DNA from: a bacterium
GTDB lineage: Bacteria > Latescibacterota > UBA2968 > UBA8231
Assembly (NCBI GenBank): GCA_027593305.1
Contig: JAQCJA010000030.1
Span: 1-19,394, forward strand
Direction of reading: 5' to 3'
Length of the DNA: 19,394 bases
Each line of letters begins with the position of its first letter. Within the stretch, counting starts at the first letter, position 1. The position numbers and the translations under genes were made by a program. Below, one piece after another: positions 1-7,964 of the stretch. Below the pieces are notes generated by a model that did not search any database, had not been told where the DNA came from, and saw only the letters and a program-made list of their open reading frames with translations.

Positions 1-694
1 GGCCCTGCGCCTCGAGTTGATCCAGTTGTGACAGGGCCACTTCGGTGAATCGAGCCATGATTTTGTGGGTGAAATCCGGGCGATCGATGATGTCCCACAA
101 CACGGCTTCGGCACTGCGCCAGGTGACGATCCGATCCCATGCGGCAAAGACCGGTGTGTGGCCCTGCAGGCGTACTTTGAGGATCCCATCAAAGACTTCC
201 AGAGCGTGTTCCCGGGCCCGCTCTGTCGCCTCCGCATCGTAGCGCACCTGCGGCATCTCTACCTTTTCGTAGAGGTCCTCTTCCGTGGTGATCTGATCGA
301 TGTAGAGATGCCCCACCACGTCGTTGGCCGGGTCCTCCACGGCGATGTGCTCCTTGGTGCGCGGCCCGAAGCCGGCGCCGTGGATCACTTTGGCCACGTC
401 GAAAACCGCCTCCACGACCATGTCCCCGGGTATGTGCCGCCACTTGTAGAGAGTGCGGCGCAACTGTTGTTCGACGCCACGACACCAGGGGTCCTGGGTG
501 TGCAGAAGCAGTTCACCGTCCACATCCATTTCGTGCCACGGTATCTGATCGATCATCACCATGGGCCGCACGGGTTGCAGACCATTGAGGGCTTTCCAGC
601 AGGAGATGAGCTCCTGTTGTTGCGGCAGGGCGGCGATGTCGGCGACCTGCTGCGCAAGTTCGCGCAGGATCTGCCGTTGTTGTGGATGGATCAT
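1..694 (-). CDS. Uroporphyrinogen decarboxylase-like (corrinoid methyltransferase-type) protein, 3'-truncated
   Basis: I translated the minus strand from an ATG at 694 and the frame stays open to the window edge, giving 231 residues with the C-terminal part missing. The N-terminus carries features I associate with the uroporphyrinogen-decarboxylase-like / MtaA-CmuA superfamily members found in anaerobes and environmental phyla: an N-terminal helix, a Trp-containing segment followed by N-G-L-x-P-V-R-P-M, and PWHEM near residues 52-56, then a C-R-G-x-E-Q-Q-L-R-R segment around residue 71. Known relatives include methyl-corrinoid transferases, but most are uncharacterised and are not heme-pathway HemE. 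The frame is open upstream of 694, with a GTG at 757, so the start is not certain; no clear Shine-Dalgarno precedes 694. It diverges from kduD, so a shared regulatory region (695-814) and a link to sugar metabolism are possible. Substrate unknown. Confidence 0.72.
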   Translation of the reverse strand, partial: MIHPQQRQILRELAQQVADIAALPQQQELISCWKALNGLQPVRPMVMIDQIPWHEMDVDGELLLHTQDPWCRGVEQQLRRTLYKWRHIPGDMVVEAVFDVAKVIHGAGFGPRTKEHIAVEDPANDVVGHLYIDQITTEEDLYEKVEMPQVRYDAEATERAREHALEVFDGILKVRLQGHTPVFAAWDRIVTWRSAEAVLWDIIDRPDFTHKIMARFTEVALSQLDQLEAQG

Positions 695-814
695 GGGGCC
701 TACGTCGGGGTGCTGAGAGTCATGTCTGTAGTAAAGCCGAATTCGCCTCTCTCGCACCAGTGCGGCACGAGCGCTACTCTTTGCGGACCGAACAACCCCA
801 CAGGCAGGAGTCCC

Positions 815-1585
815 ATGAACCAGCAGCCGATGTTTGATCTTAGTGGCAGGACCGCCATCGTCACCGGATGCCGTCGAGGGATCGGCAAAGCCATGGCCCT
901 GGGGCTGGCCGAGGCGGGGGCCAACATCATCGGTGTATCCACCTCGATGGAAACCACCGGCAGCGACGTGGAACGTGAGGTGACTGAGCTGGGGCGAACC
1001 TTCAAAGGCTACGCCTGTGATCTGTCGGATCGCGCCGCGATCTACGCCTTTGTCGCCCGGGCCAAGGCAGACAACCCGCCCATCGACATCCTCATCAACA
1101 ATGCCGGTACGATTCTGCGGCAGCCGGCAGCCGAACACTCGGACGAGTACTGGGACAAGGTGATCGAGGTAAATCTCAGCGCCCAGTTCGTGCTGACGCG
1201 GGAGTTTGGCCGCGACATGGTCGCCCGGGGCAGCGGCAAGATCATCTTCACCGGGTCCCTGCTCAGCTTCCAGGGGGGCATCACGGTGCCGGGCTATGCT
1301 GCCAGCAAGGGGGGCATCGGTACGCTGACCATGGCCTTTGCCAATGAGTGGGCCGCCCACGGCGTCAACGTCAATGCCATTGGCCCGGGCTACGTCACCA
1401 CCGACAATACCGTTGATCTGTACAATGACGAGGCGCGCCGTCAGGCGATCCTGGCCCGCATTCCCGCCGGGCGCTGGGGTGACCCGGATGACTTCCGCGG
1501 GCCCGCCGTGTTCCTGGCGTCCGATGCTTCACGCTACGTACACGGCACAACGCTGATGGTGGATGGCGGCTGGATGGGGCGGTAG
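815..1585 (+). CDS. kduD: 2-dehydro-3-deoxy-D-gluconate 5-dehydrogenase (SDR family)
   Basis: A complete 256-residue short-chain dehydrogenase. The Rossmann glycine motif TGCRRGIG is at residues 17-24, NNAG at 95-98, N120, and the catalytic S148, Y161 and K165. The order and spacing are those of classical NAD(P)-dependent SDRs. Stretches such as the VTGC start, LSFQGGI-x-VP-x-Y, NEWA, NVNAI-x-PGY, RIPAGRWG and the VDGGW ending match my memory of E. coli KduD closely, so I use the specific name. KduD interconverts 2-keto-3-deoxygluconate and the 2,5-diketo form in pectin/uronate breakdown; this would be cytosolic. I chose ATG 815 because AGGAG (806-810) sits just upstream and the residues after it begin the SDR fold; the frame is open much further upstream only because it shadows the divergent gene. 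It is followed 35 bp later by a glycosidase-like gene, probably co-transcribed. No kduI or pectinase is visible. Confidence 0.88.
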   Translation: MNQQPMFDLSGRTAIVTGCRRGIGKAMALGLAEAGANIIGVSTSMETTGSDVEREVTELGRTFKGYACDLSDRAAIYAFVARAKADNPPIDILINNAGTILRQPAAEHSDEYWDKVIEVNLSAQFVLTREFGRDMVARGSGKIIFTGSLLSFQGGITVPGYAASKGGIGTLTMAFANEWAAHGVNVNAIGPGYVTTDNTVDLYNDEARRQAILARIPAGRWGDPDDFRGPAVFLASDASRYVHGTTLMVDGGWMGR

Positions 1586-1608
1586 CGGTGCAAGCCGCCC
1601 CAACATAT

Positions 1609-1615
1609 GAGGAGG
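1609..1615 (+). promoter_or_regulatory. Shine-Dalgarno deciding the start of the glycosidase-like gene
   Basis: GAGGAGG lies five bases before GTG 1621. The alternative GTG at 1588 has no such site and lies only two bases past the kduD stop. This site therefore favours 1621 and removes 11 residues from the longest reading. Confidence 0.75.
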
Positions 1616-1620
1616 CCCAG

Positions 1621-3027
1621 GTGACCGTCGAGATCCTCAATCACAAAAAGCGCCTGTTCGTCGACATGTACGATGTCGACGCCCGCAGCAATGTTACGCG
1701 CAGCTTTCACGCCGCCGTCAAACACCCACAGCCCGTGCTGCGCCAACAGGCAGCCTGGGAATGTCACGGTGGCATGACGGCATCGGTTGTCTTTGACGCC
1801 GAGGAAGGCTTGTTCAAGGCGTGGTACATGGCCGGCCACTACGGTGAGGGTGTGAGGCACGTGCAGTGTCTGGCAACGTCCACAGACGGCATCTACTGGG
1901 ATCGACCGGAACTCGGCCTGCACGAAGCCCTTGGCTCGAGGCGGAACAATATCGTCATCGCCGCCGACTATCACGAGGGGCAGGACCACTGGGAGACGAT
2001 GCTGAAAGATCCCGCCGATGCCGATCCCCGCAGACGCTACAAAGCCATTGGCTGGTCCAGCTTTGACTGGGACGGCCCGGGCTCCGGCATTTACTCAGCG
2101 ACCTCCCCCGACGGTTTGACGTGGTCACACTCGCCGGAGCCGATCTTCCACTACCATCCGCGGCCCGGGACCGATGACCTCGGGCCGGTGGGCGACGCAC
2201 AGTCCCTCATGATCGATGCCGAGCGCAGCCGCTACGTCGCGTTTCTGCGTGGCACCCCTGAACGGCTGATGAGTGTCTCCGACGACTTCGTCACCTGGAG
2301 TGTGCCGCGTCCCTTCCTGCGTCCCCTCCACGAAGAGGAGGCGCTGTACAACAACACGGGTTTCAACTATGGTGCCCGTTGTCTGGGGATTCTGACCCAT
2401 TTCGACAAGCGACCTCTCACGCAGACCCAGTCGCTGCACCTGCTCAGCAGTCGTGATGGCGAGGCCTGGGACCGGCCCTCCGGCGACGCTCTGTGCAGCC
2501 CCGGGGACATCGGTGACTGGGACCGCTTTCAGCTCATGTTGACGGGTGCCCCACCCATCCCCGTGGGGGATCGACTGTTCCTCTACTACCGCGGCACGCC
2601 ACGCCGCCACAACAAGGTGCGCCGCGAGTTCGAGCCGCGCATCGACGCCGATCAGGACCGCAGCACCATGTCCATCGGGCTGGCGACGTTACGGCTGGAT
2701 GGCTTCGCCTCTGTCGCCGGCAGTTTTGATGTGGGCCGCGTGACGACGAAACCCTTTGCCCTTCAGGGCGACAGGCTCGCCGTTAACACCAAGGCCGATC
2801 ACGGCCGCCTGCGGGTCGCACTGCTCGATGTCGAGGAACAGCCGTTGCCCGGTTTCGGCCTGGATGATTGTGTGGCGGTGACCCGGGACGGCGTCGACGT
2901 AGCGGTGCGCTGGGGGCTGGACGGGCGTCGTGTTCTGCCCGGGCAACCGGTGCGTCTGCAGTTTGAACTGACCAATGCGAGGCTGTATTCGTACTGGTGT
3001 GGCACGGGTGGGGCTCCGGATATCTAG
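1621..3027 (+). CDS. Predicted beta-propeller glycosidase-like protein (GH32/43-like fold), cytosolic
   Basis: A 468-residue protein from GTG 1621 (GTG 1588 would add 11 residues). It shows repeated S-x-D-G-x-x-W-type motifs: TSTDGIYW (86-93), TSPDGLTW (161-168), SVSDDFVTW (218-226) and SSRDGEAW (276-283). These mark blades of five-bladed propeller glycosidases and sialidase-like proteins. A C-terminal segment after about residue 370 looks like an all-beta domain. I cannot name the substrate or assign the acid/base and nucleophile with confidence. There is no signal peptide, so it probably acts in the cytosol on imported oligosaccharides, or it is a non-catalytic relative. Its position 35 bp after kduD suggests one transcript and a role in feeding sugar acids to that pathway. 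Its stop overlaps the stop of the convergent rlmKL gene in the tetranucleotide CTAG (3024-3027). Confidence 0.65.
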   Translation: MTVEILNHKKRLFVDMYDVDARSNVTRSFHAAVKHPQPVLRQQAAWECHGGMTASVVFDAEEGLFKAWYMAGHYGEGVRHVQCLATSTDGIYWDRPELGLHEALGSRRNNIVIAADYHEGQDHWETMLKDPADADPRRRYKAIGWSSFDWDGPGSGIYSATSPDGLTWSHSPEPIFHYHPRPGTDDLGPVGDAQSLMIDAERSRYVAFLRGTPERLMSVSDDFVTWSVPRPFLRPLHEEEALYNNTGFNYGARCLGILTHFDKRPLTQTQSLHLLSSRDGEAWDRPSGDALCSPGDIGDWDRFQLMLTGAPPIPVGDRLFLYYRGTPRRHNKVRREFEPRIDADQDRSTMSIGLATLRLDGFASVAGSFDVGRVTTKPFALQGDRLAVNTKADHGRLRVALLDVEEQPLPGFGLDDCVAVTRDGVDVAVRWGLDGRRVLPGQPVRLQFELTNARLYSYWCGTGGAPDI

Positions 3028-5210
3028 GCGACCGTCATGCGATAACACCTGTGGATGCGTGGGTTGCTCTCGAAATCCTTCGGCAACGTCTGCCGGCTGA
3101 TGTCCTGGCAGGCGATGCCGGTCAACTCACTTTCTTCGAGCTGAAACTGGCGGAAGTTCGTCGAGAACAGCAGCACGCCGCCATCGGCGAGCAGTTTCAT
3201 GGTCTTGCGGATCAGCCAGGCGTGATCCCGCTGCACGTCGAAGGAATCACGCTCCATACGCTTGGAATTGGAGAACGTCGGTGGATCGAGAAAGATCAGG
3301 TCGTAACGATCCCGCCGGGGCGTCTCCAGCCACTGCAGGCAGTCGGTCTGCTCCACAAGATTCCTGCTGCCCGACATGCCATTGCGGGTGAAATTGCGGA
3401 TCGCCCAATCGGTGTAGGTCTGCGACATGTCGATCGTCGTCGTCGACCGCGCCCCACCCAGTGCTGCATGCACCGTAGCGGTACCGGTATAGGCAAACAG
3501 ATTGAGAAAGCGCTTGCCCGCCGCCATGTCGCCAATCATGCTGCGTGTCAGGCGATGGTCGAGAAACAACCCCGTATCCAGGTAGTCGGTGAAGTTCACC
3601 AGGAAGGTACATGGCCCTTCCGTCACCTCGCGGAAGGCTCCGCCACCGGCGGTCAATCTGCGGTACTGCGTCGTGCCCCGCTTCTTCTCGCGCACCTTGA
3701 AATACAACTGATCACCGGGGATCTCCAGCACCTGAGGGATCGTCGTCAGCACTTCCTGCAGCCGCCCCGCTGCCCGCCCCGGGTCGACACTCGCCGGCGC
3801 GCGGTACTCCTGCACATGGGCCCAGGTCTTCTCCGTTCCCTGGTAGATGTCCACAGCCACTGCGTACTCCGGCATGTCGGCGTCATAGAGTCGATAGCAG
3901 GACGTGTTCGAGCGCCGCGCCCATTTGCCGATGGTTTTCAGGTTCTTGCGCAATCGATTGGCGAACATCTCGGCACCGGTGCCATCACCCATGCCCCCCG
4001 AACCCCTGTAGGCATCTGCCGGGGCGCGCTCTTTGGCCGGTGTGGCAAGCGCCGGTCCAGGCAGATCCCCCAGAAGCAGCCGACATTCCAGGGGCCCATT
4101 GGCGAATGTTTCGGGCAGGCACTCAATGCCCAGCGACTGCGCCCATTCCGGTGTCGTCGTCAGCACCGCCGCCCGCCAGCCGCCGTAGTGGCTGCGCAGG
4201 CGTGTTGTCAGTTCCGCATGCAGGGCGCGCACACCACCCTCATCACTGAGGCGGTGGCCGTAGGGGGGGTTGGTCACCAGCAACCCCGGTCTGCCGGTTG
4301 CGATCACACTGTCGGCCAGGGACCGCCGTTCCACATGAACAGCACCCGCCAGACCGGCACGCTCCAGGTTCGCCAGTGAGGCGCGAACGGCGCGGACGTC
4401 GGCATCGAACCCGGTGATCGCCGGCAGTTGTTTGCGGCTGGCAGCCATGCGCTCCCGCGCCTCCTCTTCGAGAAGCGACCAGATCTGTGCATCATGGCCA
4501 CGCCAGCTCAGCAGCCCCAGATCCTGGCGTCCCAGGGCCGGCGCCCGATCCATCGCCATCCACGCCGCTTCAATGAGCAGGGTCCCGGAGCCGCACATGG
4601 GATCCACCAGGGATCCGTGGCGCGCCACGATCGCCGGCCAGCCGGCGCGAGCCAGAAGGGCCGCCGCCAGATTCTCCTTCAGCGGCGCCTCCGTCGTTTC
4701 GACGCGATAGCCGCGGCGATGCAGGCCGCCGCCGCTCAGATCGAGACTGACAACGGCCTCGGCTTTGTAGAGATGCACGTCGATGCGCACATCCGGCCGC
4801 TCGAGATTCACCGATGGCCTTGATCCGTGGGCTCCGCGGAAGTGATCAACGATGGCATCCTTCACCCGCAGCGCCCCGAAGTGCGAGTTGCGGATCTCGG
4901 CGGTGGTGCCGTTGAAGCGCACCGCCAGCGTCCCTGTGGGCGCCAGATGTTCACCCCATGGCAGGCGCAGCACACCTTCGTACAGGGCATCGGCTGTGGC
5001 TGCATGTACCCGCGCCAGCTGCAGCAGCACACGACTGGCCATGCGCGACCACATGCAGACACGGTAGCCCATGGCCAGGGTGCCACGGAAGGAGGCGCCG
5101 GCACCGGTGCGATCCACCTGCTCGGCGCCCAGCGCCCGGAGTTCGGCCGACAGCAGAGGCGCAACACCACGGGAAGCGGCGGCGAAGAATGTGTATACAG
5201 GTTCACTCAA
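3024..5210 (-). CDS. rlmL: Bifunctional 23S rRNA methyltransferase RlmK/RlmL
   Basis: A complete 728-residue fusion. The N-terminal part (about 5-165) matches the ferredoxin-like/THUMP region of E. coli RlmL. The first Rossmann methyltransferase has DPMCGSGT (203-210) and the NPPYG catalytic motif (314-318), expected to make m2G2445. The second half has NRLRKNLK (418-425), NLTDYLDTGLFLDHR-type sequence (539-553), FLNLFAYTGTATV (568-580) and LDPPTFSNSK (641-650), expected to make m7G2069. Length and motif order match the gammaproteobacterial enzyme (about 700 residues). The start is TTG 5210: an in-frame TAG lies nine bases upstream, and the similarity to RlmL begins at residue 5, leaving no better start. 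It acts on the ribosomal large subunit in the cytosol. It is tail-to-tail with the glycosidase-like gene and diverges from the dipeptidase. A fused RlmKL is best known from Gammaproteobacteria, so its presence here may reflect transfer. Confidence 0.93.
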   Translation of the reverse strand: MSEPVYTFFAAASRGVAPLLSAELRALGAEQVDRTGAGASFRGTLAMGYRVCMWSRMASRVLLQLARVHAATADALYEGVLRLPWGEHLAPTGTLAVRFNGTTAEIRNSHFGALRVKDAIVDHFRGAHGSRPSVNLERPDVRIDVHLYKAEAVVSLDLSGGGLHRRGYRVETTEAPLKENLAAALLARAGWPAIVARHGSLVDPMCGSGTLLIEAAWMAMDRAPALGRQDLGLLSWRGHDAQIWSLLEEEARERMAASRKQLPAITGFDADVRAVRASLANLERAGLAGAVHVERRSLADSVIATGRPGLLVTNPPYGHRLSDEGGVRALHAELTTRLRSHYGGWRAAVLTTTPEWAQSLGIECLPETFANGPLECRLLLGDLPGPALATPAKERAPADAYRGSGGMGDGTGAEMFANRLRKNLKTIGKWARRSNTSCYRLYDADMPEYAVAVDIYQGTEKTWAHVQEYRAPASVDPGRAAGRLQEVLTTIPQVLEIPGDQLYFKVREKKRGTTQYRRLTAGGGAFREVTEGPCTFLVNFTDYLDTGLFLDHRLTRSMIGDMAAGKRFLNLFAYTGTATVHAALGGARSTTTIDMSQTYTDWAIRNFTRNGMSGSRNLVEQTDCLQWLETPRRDRYDLIFLDPPTFSNSKRMERDSFDVQRDHAWLIRKTMKLLADGGVLLFSTNFRQFQLEESELTGIACQDISRQTLPKDFESNPRIHRCYRMTVA

Positions 5211-5237
5211 GAAGGGCTACCGTCTACCTTTGCTTTG

Positions 5238-5253
5238 GGCGGAGACGTCCGCC
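5238..5253. promoter_or_regulatory. Inverted repeat in the rlmKL/dipeptidase divergent spacer
   Basis: GGCGGA-GACG-TCCGCC has perfect 6-bp arms and a 4-base loop, and lies within the 70-bp spacer between the two start codons (5210 and 5281). It could be an operator shared by the divergent genes or a 5'-leader hairpin. It is not at the end of a gene and no T-run follows, so it is not a terminator. I see no confident promoter hexamers around it. Confidence 0.4.
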
Positions 5254-5280
5254 GACTCTGCTCCATGGAGATGATTTGCG

Positions 5281-6564
5281 ATGGACTCTGTAAAGATACT
5301 GCGGCTGGGCGCGGCGATGGGACTTCTGCTCTGCTCCTGCGCCGGACAGGTGCCTGCCGATCCCGGCGACATCGCCACCCGGGCCCGGCGGATTCACCAC
5401 AACGTGCTCACCCTCGACACGCATGTGGACATCCCCGTCGATTTCGCCAGCGACTCCGTCGATCCCGGGCTTCGTGGCCGCTACCGGGTCGATCTGCCGA
5501 AGATGGAGCAGGGCGGTCTCGATGCCGTGTTCTGGATCGTCTACGTCCGCCAGACCAGGGAACGTGACGCGGCGGCCAACGCCGCCCATACTGCCGCCAT
5601 GGTGAAATTCGACGCCATCCACCGGGTGACGGAAGAACTGTACCCGGAGCAGATCGAACTGGCGTACACCGCCGATGATGTGGCCCGCATTCATGCCGCC
5701 GGAAAAAAGGTCGCCGCCATCGGCATCGAGAATGGTTTCGTCATCGGTCGCGACCTGACCCTGATCGACCGCTACCATGCGCTTGGTGCCCGCTACATCA
5801 CTCTGGCCCATGGCGGGCACAACGACATCTGCGACTCAGCCACGCCGCGCGCCTGGGATGACAGCACCGCGGAACACGGCGGTGTCAGCCCCTTCGGTGC
5901 GCAGGTCATCGCCGCAATGAACCGCGTCGGCATCATGGTCGACGTGTCGCATATCTCCAGGCAATCCATGCTCGATGCGGTGCGCCTGTCCCAGGCCCCC
6001 GTCATCGCCTCCCACTCCAGCGTGCGCGCCCTGGCCGATCACCCGCGCAATCTCGACGACGAACAGATGCTGGCCCTGCGTGACAATGGCGGTGTCATGC
6101 AGACGGTTGCCTTCGGCCTGTATGTGAAGGTGGATCCGCCCGAGAAGGGTGCCGCCCTGCAGGCTCTGCGCACGACCTTCGGCCTTGGACCCGAGCGCAA
6201 GCTGGAGGATCTGGCACCCCCGGAACGCGCCGAGCATGACACGCGCCTGGCAACGATCCACAACGCCTGGCCGCCACCGAATGTGCAGGACTTTGTCGAT
6301 CACATCGACTACGCCGTGCACTTGATCGGCATCGATCACGTCGGCATCAGTTCCGACTTTGACGGTGGTGGCGGCATCGATGGCTGGTACGATGCCAGTC
6401 AGACACTGAATGTCACCACCGAACTGGTCCGTCGCGGCTACACCGAGCCGCAGATCCGCAAGCTCTGGGGGGGCAACCTGCTGCGTGTCTGGCACGAAAC
6501 CGAACGCGTCGCGGCGCTGCTGCAGGCCCAGACGATGACGGAGACGATGACGCAGACGCCCTGA
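5281..6564 (+). CDS. Membrane dipeptidase (peptidase family M19), predicted lipoprotein
   Basis: A 427-residue M19 dipeptidase, a zinc-dependent TIM-barrel amidohydrolase related to renal dipeptidase. Likely metal ligands are H48 and D50 (in DTHVD), E150, H224 and H245, and D359 in SSDFDG also fits the family. The N-terminus (K-I-L-R-L-G then a hydrophobic stretch) ends in L-C-S-C at 17-20, a plausible lipobox with C20 as the lipidated residue, so it is likely anchored outside the cytoplasm. M19 enzymes cleave dipeptides, often with a C-terminal D-residue, so peptide scavenging or murein-fragment turnover is plausible. GGAG at 5267-5270 stands ten bases before ATG 5281; other nearby ATGs are out of frame. 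The last residues are a short T-M-T-E/T-M-T-Q repeat. It converges on the class V PLP enzyme gene with a 26-bp gap. Confidence 0.9.
   Translation: MDSVKILRLGAAMGLLLCSCAGQVPADPGDIATRARRIHHNVLTLDTHVDIPVDFASDSVDPGLRGRYRVDLPKMEQGGLDAVFWIVYVRQTRERDAAANAAHTAAMVKFDAIHRVTEELYPEQIELAYTADDVARIHAAGKKVAAIGIENGFVIGRDLTLIDRYHALGARYITLAHGGHNDICDSATPRAWDDSTAEHGGVSPFGAQVIAAMNRVGIMVDVSHISRQSMLDAVRLSQAPVIASHSSVRALADHPRNLDDEQMLALRDNGGVMQTVAFGLYVKVDPPEKGAALQALRTTFGLGPERKLEDLAPPERAEHDTRLATIHNAWPPPNVQDFVDHIDYAVHLIGIDHVGISSDFDGGGGIDGWYDASQTLNVTTELVRRGYTEPQIRKLWGGNLLRVWHETERVAALLQAQTMTETMTQTP
6532..6555 (+). repeat. Two-copy 12-bp tandem repeat in the dipeptidase 3' end
   Basis: ACGATGACGGAG is followed directly by ACGATGACGCAG (11 of 12 identical), encoding T-M-T-E then T-M-T-Q. 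It lies after the catalytic domain and probably has no functional importance; it is a typical slippage product. Confidence 0.7.
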
Positions 6565-6590
6565 AGCGGTTGCCTGATCGCGCCCGGTAC

Positions 6591-7880
6591 TCAGGCCTTC
6601 ATGGCAGCGCTGACACCGTCAAGCACGCGCTCCACGTCAGCAAAATCATTAAACAGGTGCAGGGAGATCCGTAATCCGTTCAACCCGCCCTCGTAGATCC
6701 CCCGCGTGCGCAGCTTGTGTTCTCGACTGAGATAGCCCTGCAGGTCGGCGTACGGCATGTTGGCGATCCTGAAGGTGATGATGCTGCTGTGTTCCTCACT
6801 TACCTGCGGTGAGAGCACCTCTGCACCCAGTTCGTTGAGTCCTTCTTTCAGCGCCGCACCCATGGCGTGATTGTGCCGCCAGACGTTGTCCATGCCGATG
6901 CGCAGCAGGAAATCCATCGATGCCCCAAGCCCGACGAAGAGGGGCACGTTGACGGTGCCGTATTCGTAGCGCTGCGCCGTCTTTTCAAAGGTGAACTCCC
7001 CCGTGGTGATCATGTCCCACGCACCACCGGCGGAGTAGGCGCCGACGAACTTCGGTTCGATCACGTCCTGCGCCTGGCGGCTGACGTAGAGCAGCCCTGT
7101 CCCTTTGGGGCCCAGCAACCACTTGTGTCCGCTCGTGGCGTAGGCGTGACAGCCCCAACTCCTGACGTCCACGGGCATCATGCCCGCAGACTGCGCGCCG
7201 TCAACGAAGTACCAGAGCCCGTGCGCCGCTGCCAGTCTGCCAATTTCCTGCATCGGCAGGATCTGCCCCGTAGCACAGGTGACATGGGACAGGCTCAGCA
7301 CCTTGGTGCGGGGTGTGATCAACGCCGCAATGCGCTCCACGTTTTCCTGCGCCGACACCATGGATGGGGTGAAGGTCTTGACCACGATGCCGTCACGCCG
7401 CTGCCGGGCAAGCCAGTCGATGGTATTACCCACGTGCTCATGGGTGGTCGTGATGACTTCGTCGCCACGCTCCAGAGGCAGACCATTACAGACGATGTTG
7501 GAGCCTTCCGTGGTGTTGCGCGTGTAGACCAGTTCGTCTGCATCACAACCGAGCAAGCGACCGGCACTGCCCTTGATTTCCTGCCAGAGGTCGTGGGTAT
7601 GCCCGACTTCAGACATCGCCTCCAGCGCATCCATTTTCTCTTGCACGGCATCGATCGCCATCTGCGGCGATGGCCCCAGACCGCCGGTGTTGAGATAGGT
7701 TTTCTTCGTTGTCAGGGGAAACTGCTGGCGCACACCTTGCCAGAACTTGCGGTCGCGCGGGTCTATCTGGCCCCCCTCGGGGATCTTCAGCCCCTTGGCC
7801 CCGGCGCGTGCAGCAACAGCCAGGGTGGCGGCTCCACCCACCACGGCCAGGGCATCACGGAAGAAATGTCTGCGCAACAT
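6591..7880 (-). CDS. Class V aminotransferase-fold PLP enzyme with twin-arginine-type signal
   Basis: A 429-residue fold-type I PLP enzyme of the class V / isopenicillin-N-epimerase-like group. H148 stacks where the cofactor ring is expected, D227 is in VDGAQ, and the Schiff-base lysine is K253 in SGHKW. R404 in LRIS fits the substrate-carboxylate arginine. The loop at 385-405 has no cysteine, which argues against a SufS/NifS cysteine desulfurase. The N-terminus L-R-R-H-F-F-R-D followed by a hydrophobic, alanine-rich stretch to about residue 28 resembles a Tat signal, which suits a protein that must bind PLP before export. Substrate unknown: an epimerase, lyase or transaminase of amino acids or peptides is possible. 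ATG 7880 is preceded by AGGA about seven bases away. It lies after the terminator of the upstream porV-like operon, so it needs its own promoter or read-through. Confidence 0.85.
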   Translation of the reverse strand: MLRRHFFRDALAVVGGAATLAVAARAGAKGLKIPEGGQIDPRDRKFWQGVRQQFPLTTKKTYLNTGGLGPSPQMAIDAVQEKMDALEAMSEVGHTHDLWQEIKGSAGRLLGCDADELVYTRNTTEGSNIVCNGLPLERGDEVITTTHEHVGNTIDWLARQRRDGIVVKTFTPSMVSAQENVERIAALITPRTKVLSLSHVTCATGQILPMQEIGRLAAAHGLWYFVDGAQSAGMMPVDVRSWGCHAYATSGHKWLLGPKGTGLLYVSRQAQDVIEPKFVGAYSAGGAWDMITTGEFTFEKTAQRYEYGTVNVPLFVGLGASMDFLLRIGMDNVWRHNHAMGAALKEGLNELGAEVLSPQVSEEHSSIITFRIANMPYADLQGYLSREHKLRTRGIYEGGLNGLRISLHLFNDFADVERVLDGVSAAMKA

Positions 7881-7902
7881 GGCAAGTCCTTTGGGCGGGA
7901 TG

Positions 7903-7937
7903 AAAAACGCCCCCGGGAATGGCTCCCAGGGGCGTTT
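7903..7937 (-). terminator. Intrinsic terminator of the TonB receptor/PorV operon
   Basis: On the minus strand, a 9-bp stem (arms 7929-7937 and 7905-7913, AAACGCCCC and its complement) continues after one mismatch into four more pairs (7924-7927 with 7915-7918) around a 5-base loop. The stem runs directly into five T residues (complement of A 7903-7907). It begins 28 bases past the porV-like stop codon and stands just before the PLP enzyme start, so the operon probably ends here. Confidence 0.9.
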
Positions 7938-7964
7938 CCTGTAAACCGTGGAACCGCGCCTGAC

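Noticed and set aside
760..768. GTGCGGCAC palindrome in the kduD upstream region
   Set aside because: Only 4-bp arms; expected often by chance in GC-rich DNA.
775..783. TACTCTTTG before kduD, and TACCTTTG at 5225-5232 before the dipeptidase, as Bacteroidota-type -7 boxes
   Set aside because: No matching -33 TTTG at the right distance in either case, so the resemblance is too weak.
65..814. The long upstream extension of the kduD frame
   Set aside because: It overlaps the divergent UroD-like gene, and the SDR fold begins at 815 behind a Shine-Dalgarno.
2997..4379. A 460-codon plus-strand open frame inside rlmKL
   Set aside because: Antisense to a gene with clear catalytic motifs; the translation is Arg/His/Gln-rich and unlike a real protein.
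6591..7880. Cysteine desulfurase (SufS/NifS) identity for the PLP enzyme
   Set aside because: No cysteine in the loop before R404 where the catalytic cysteine should be, and an export-type N-terminus.
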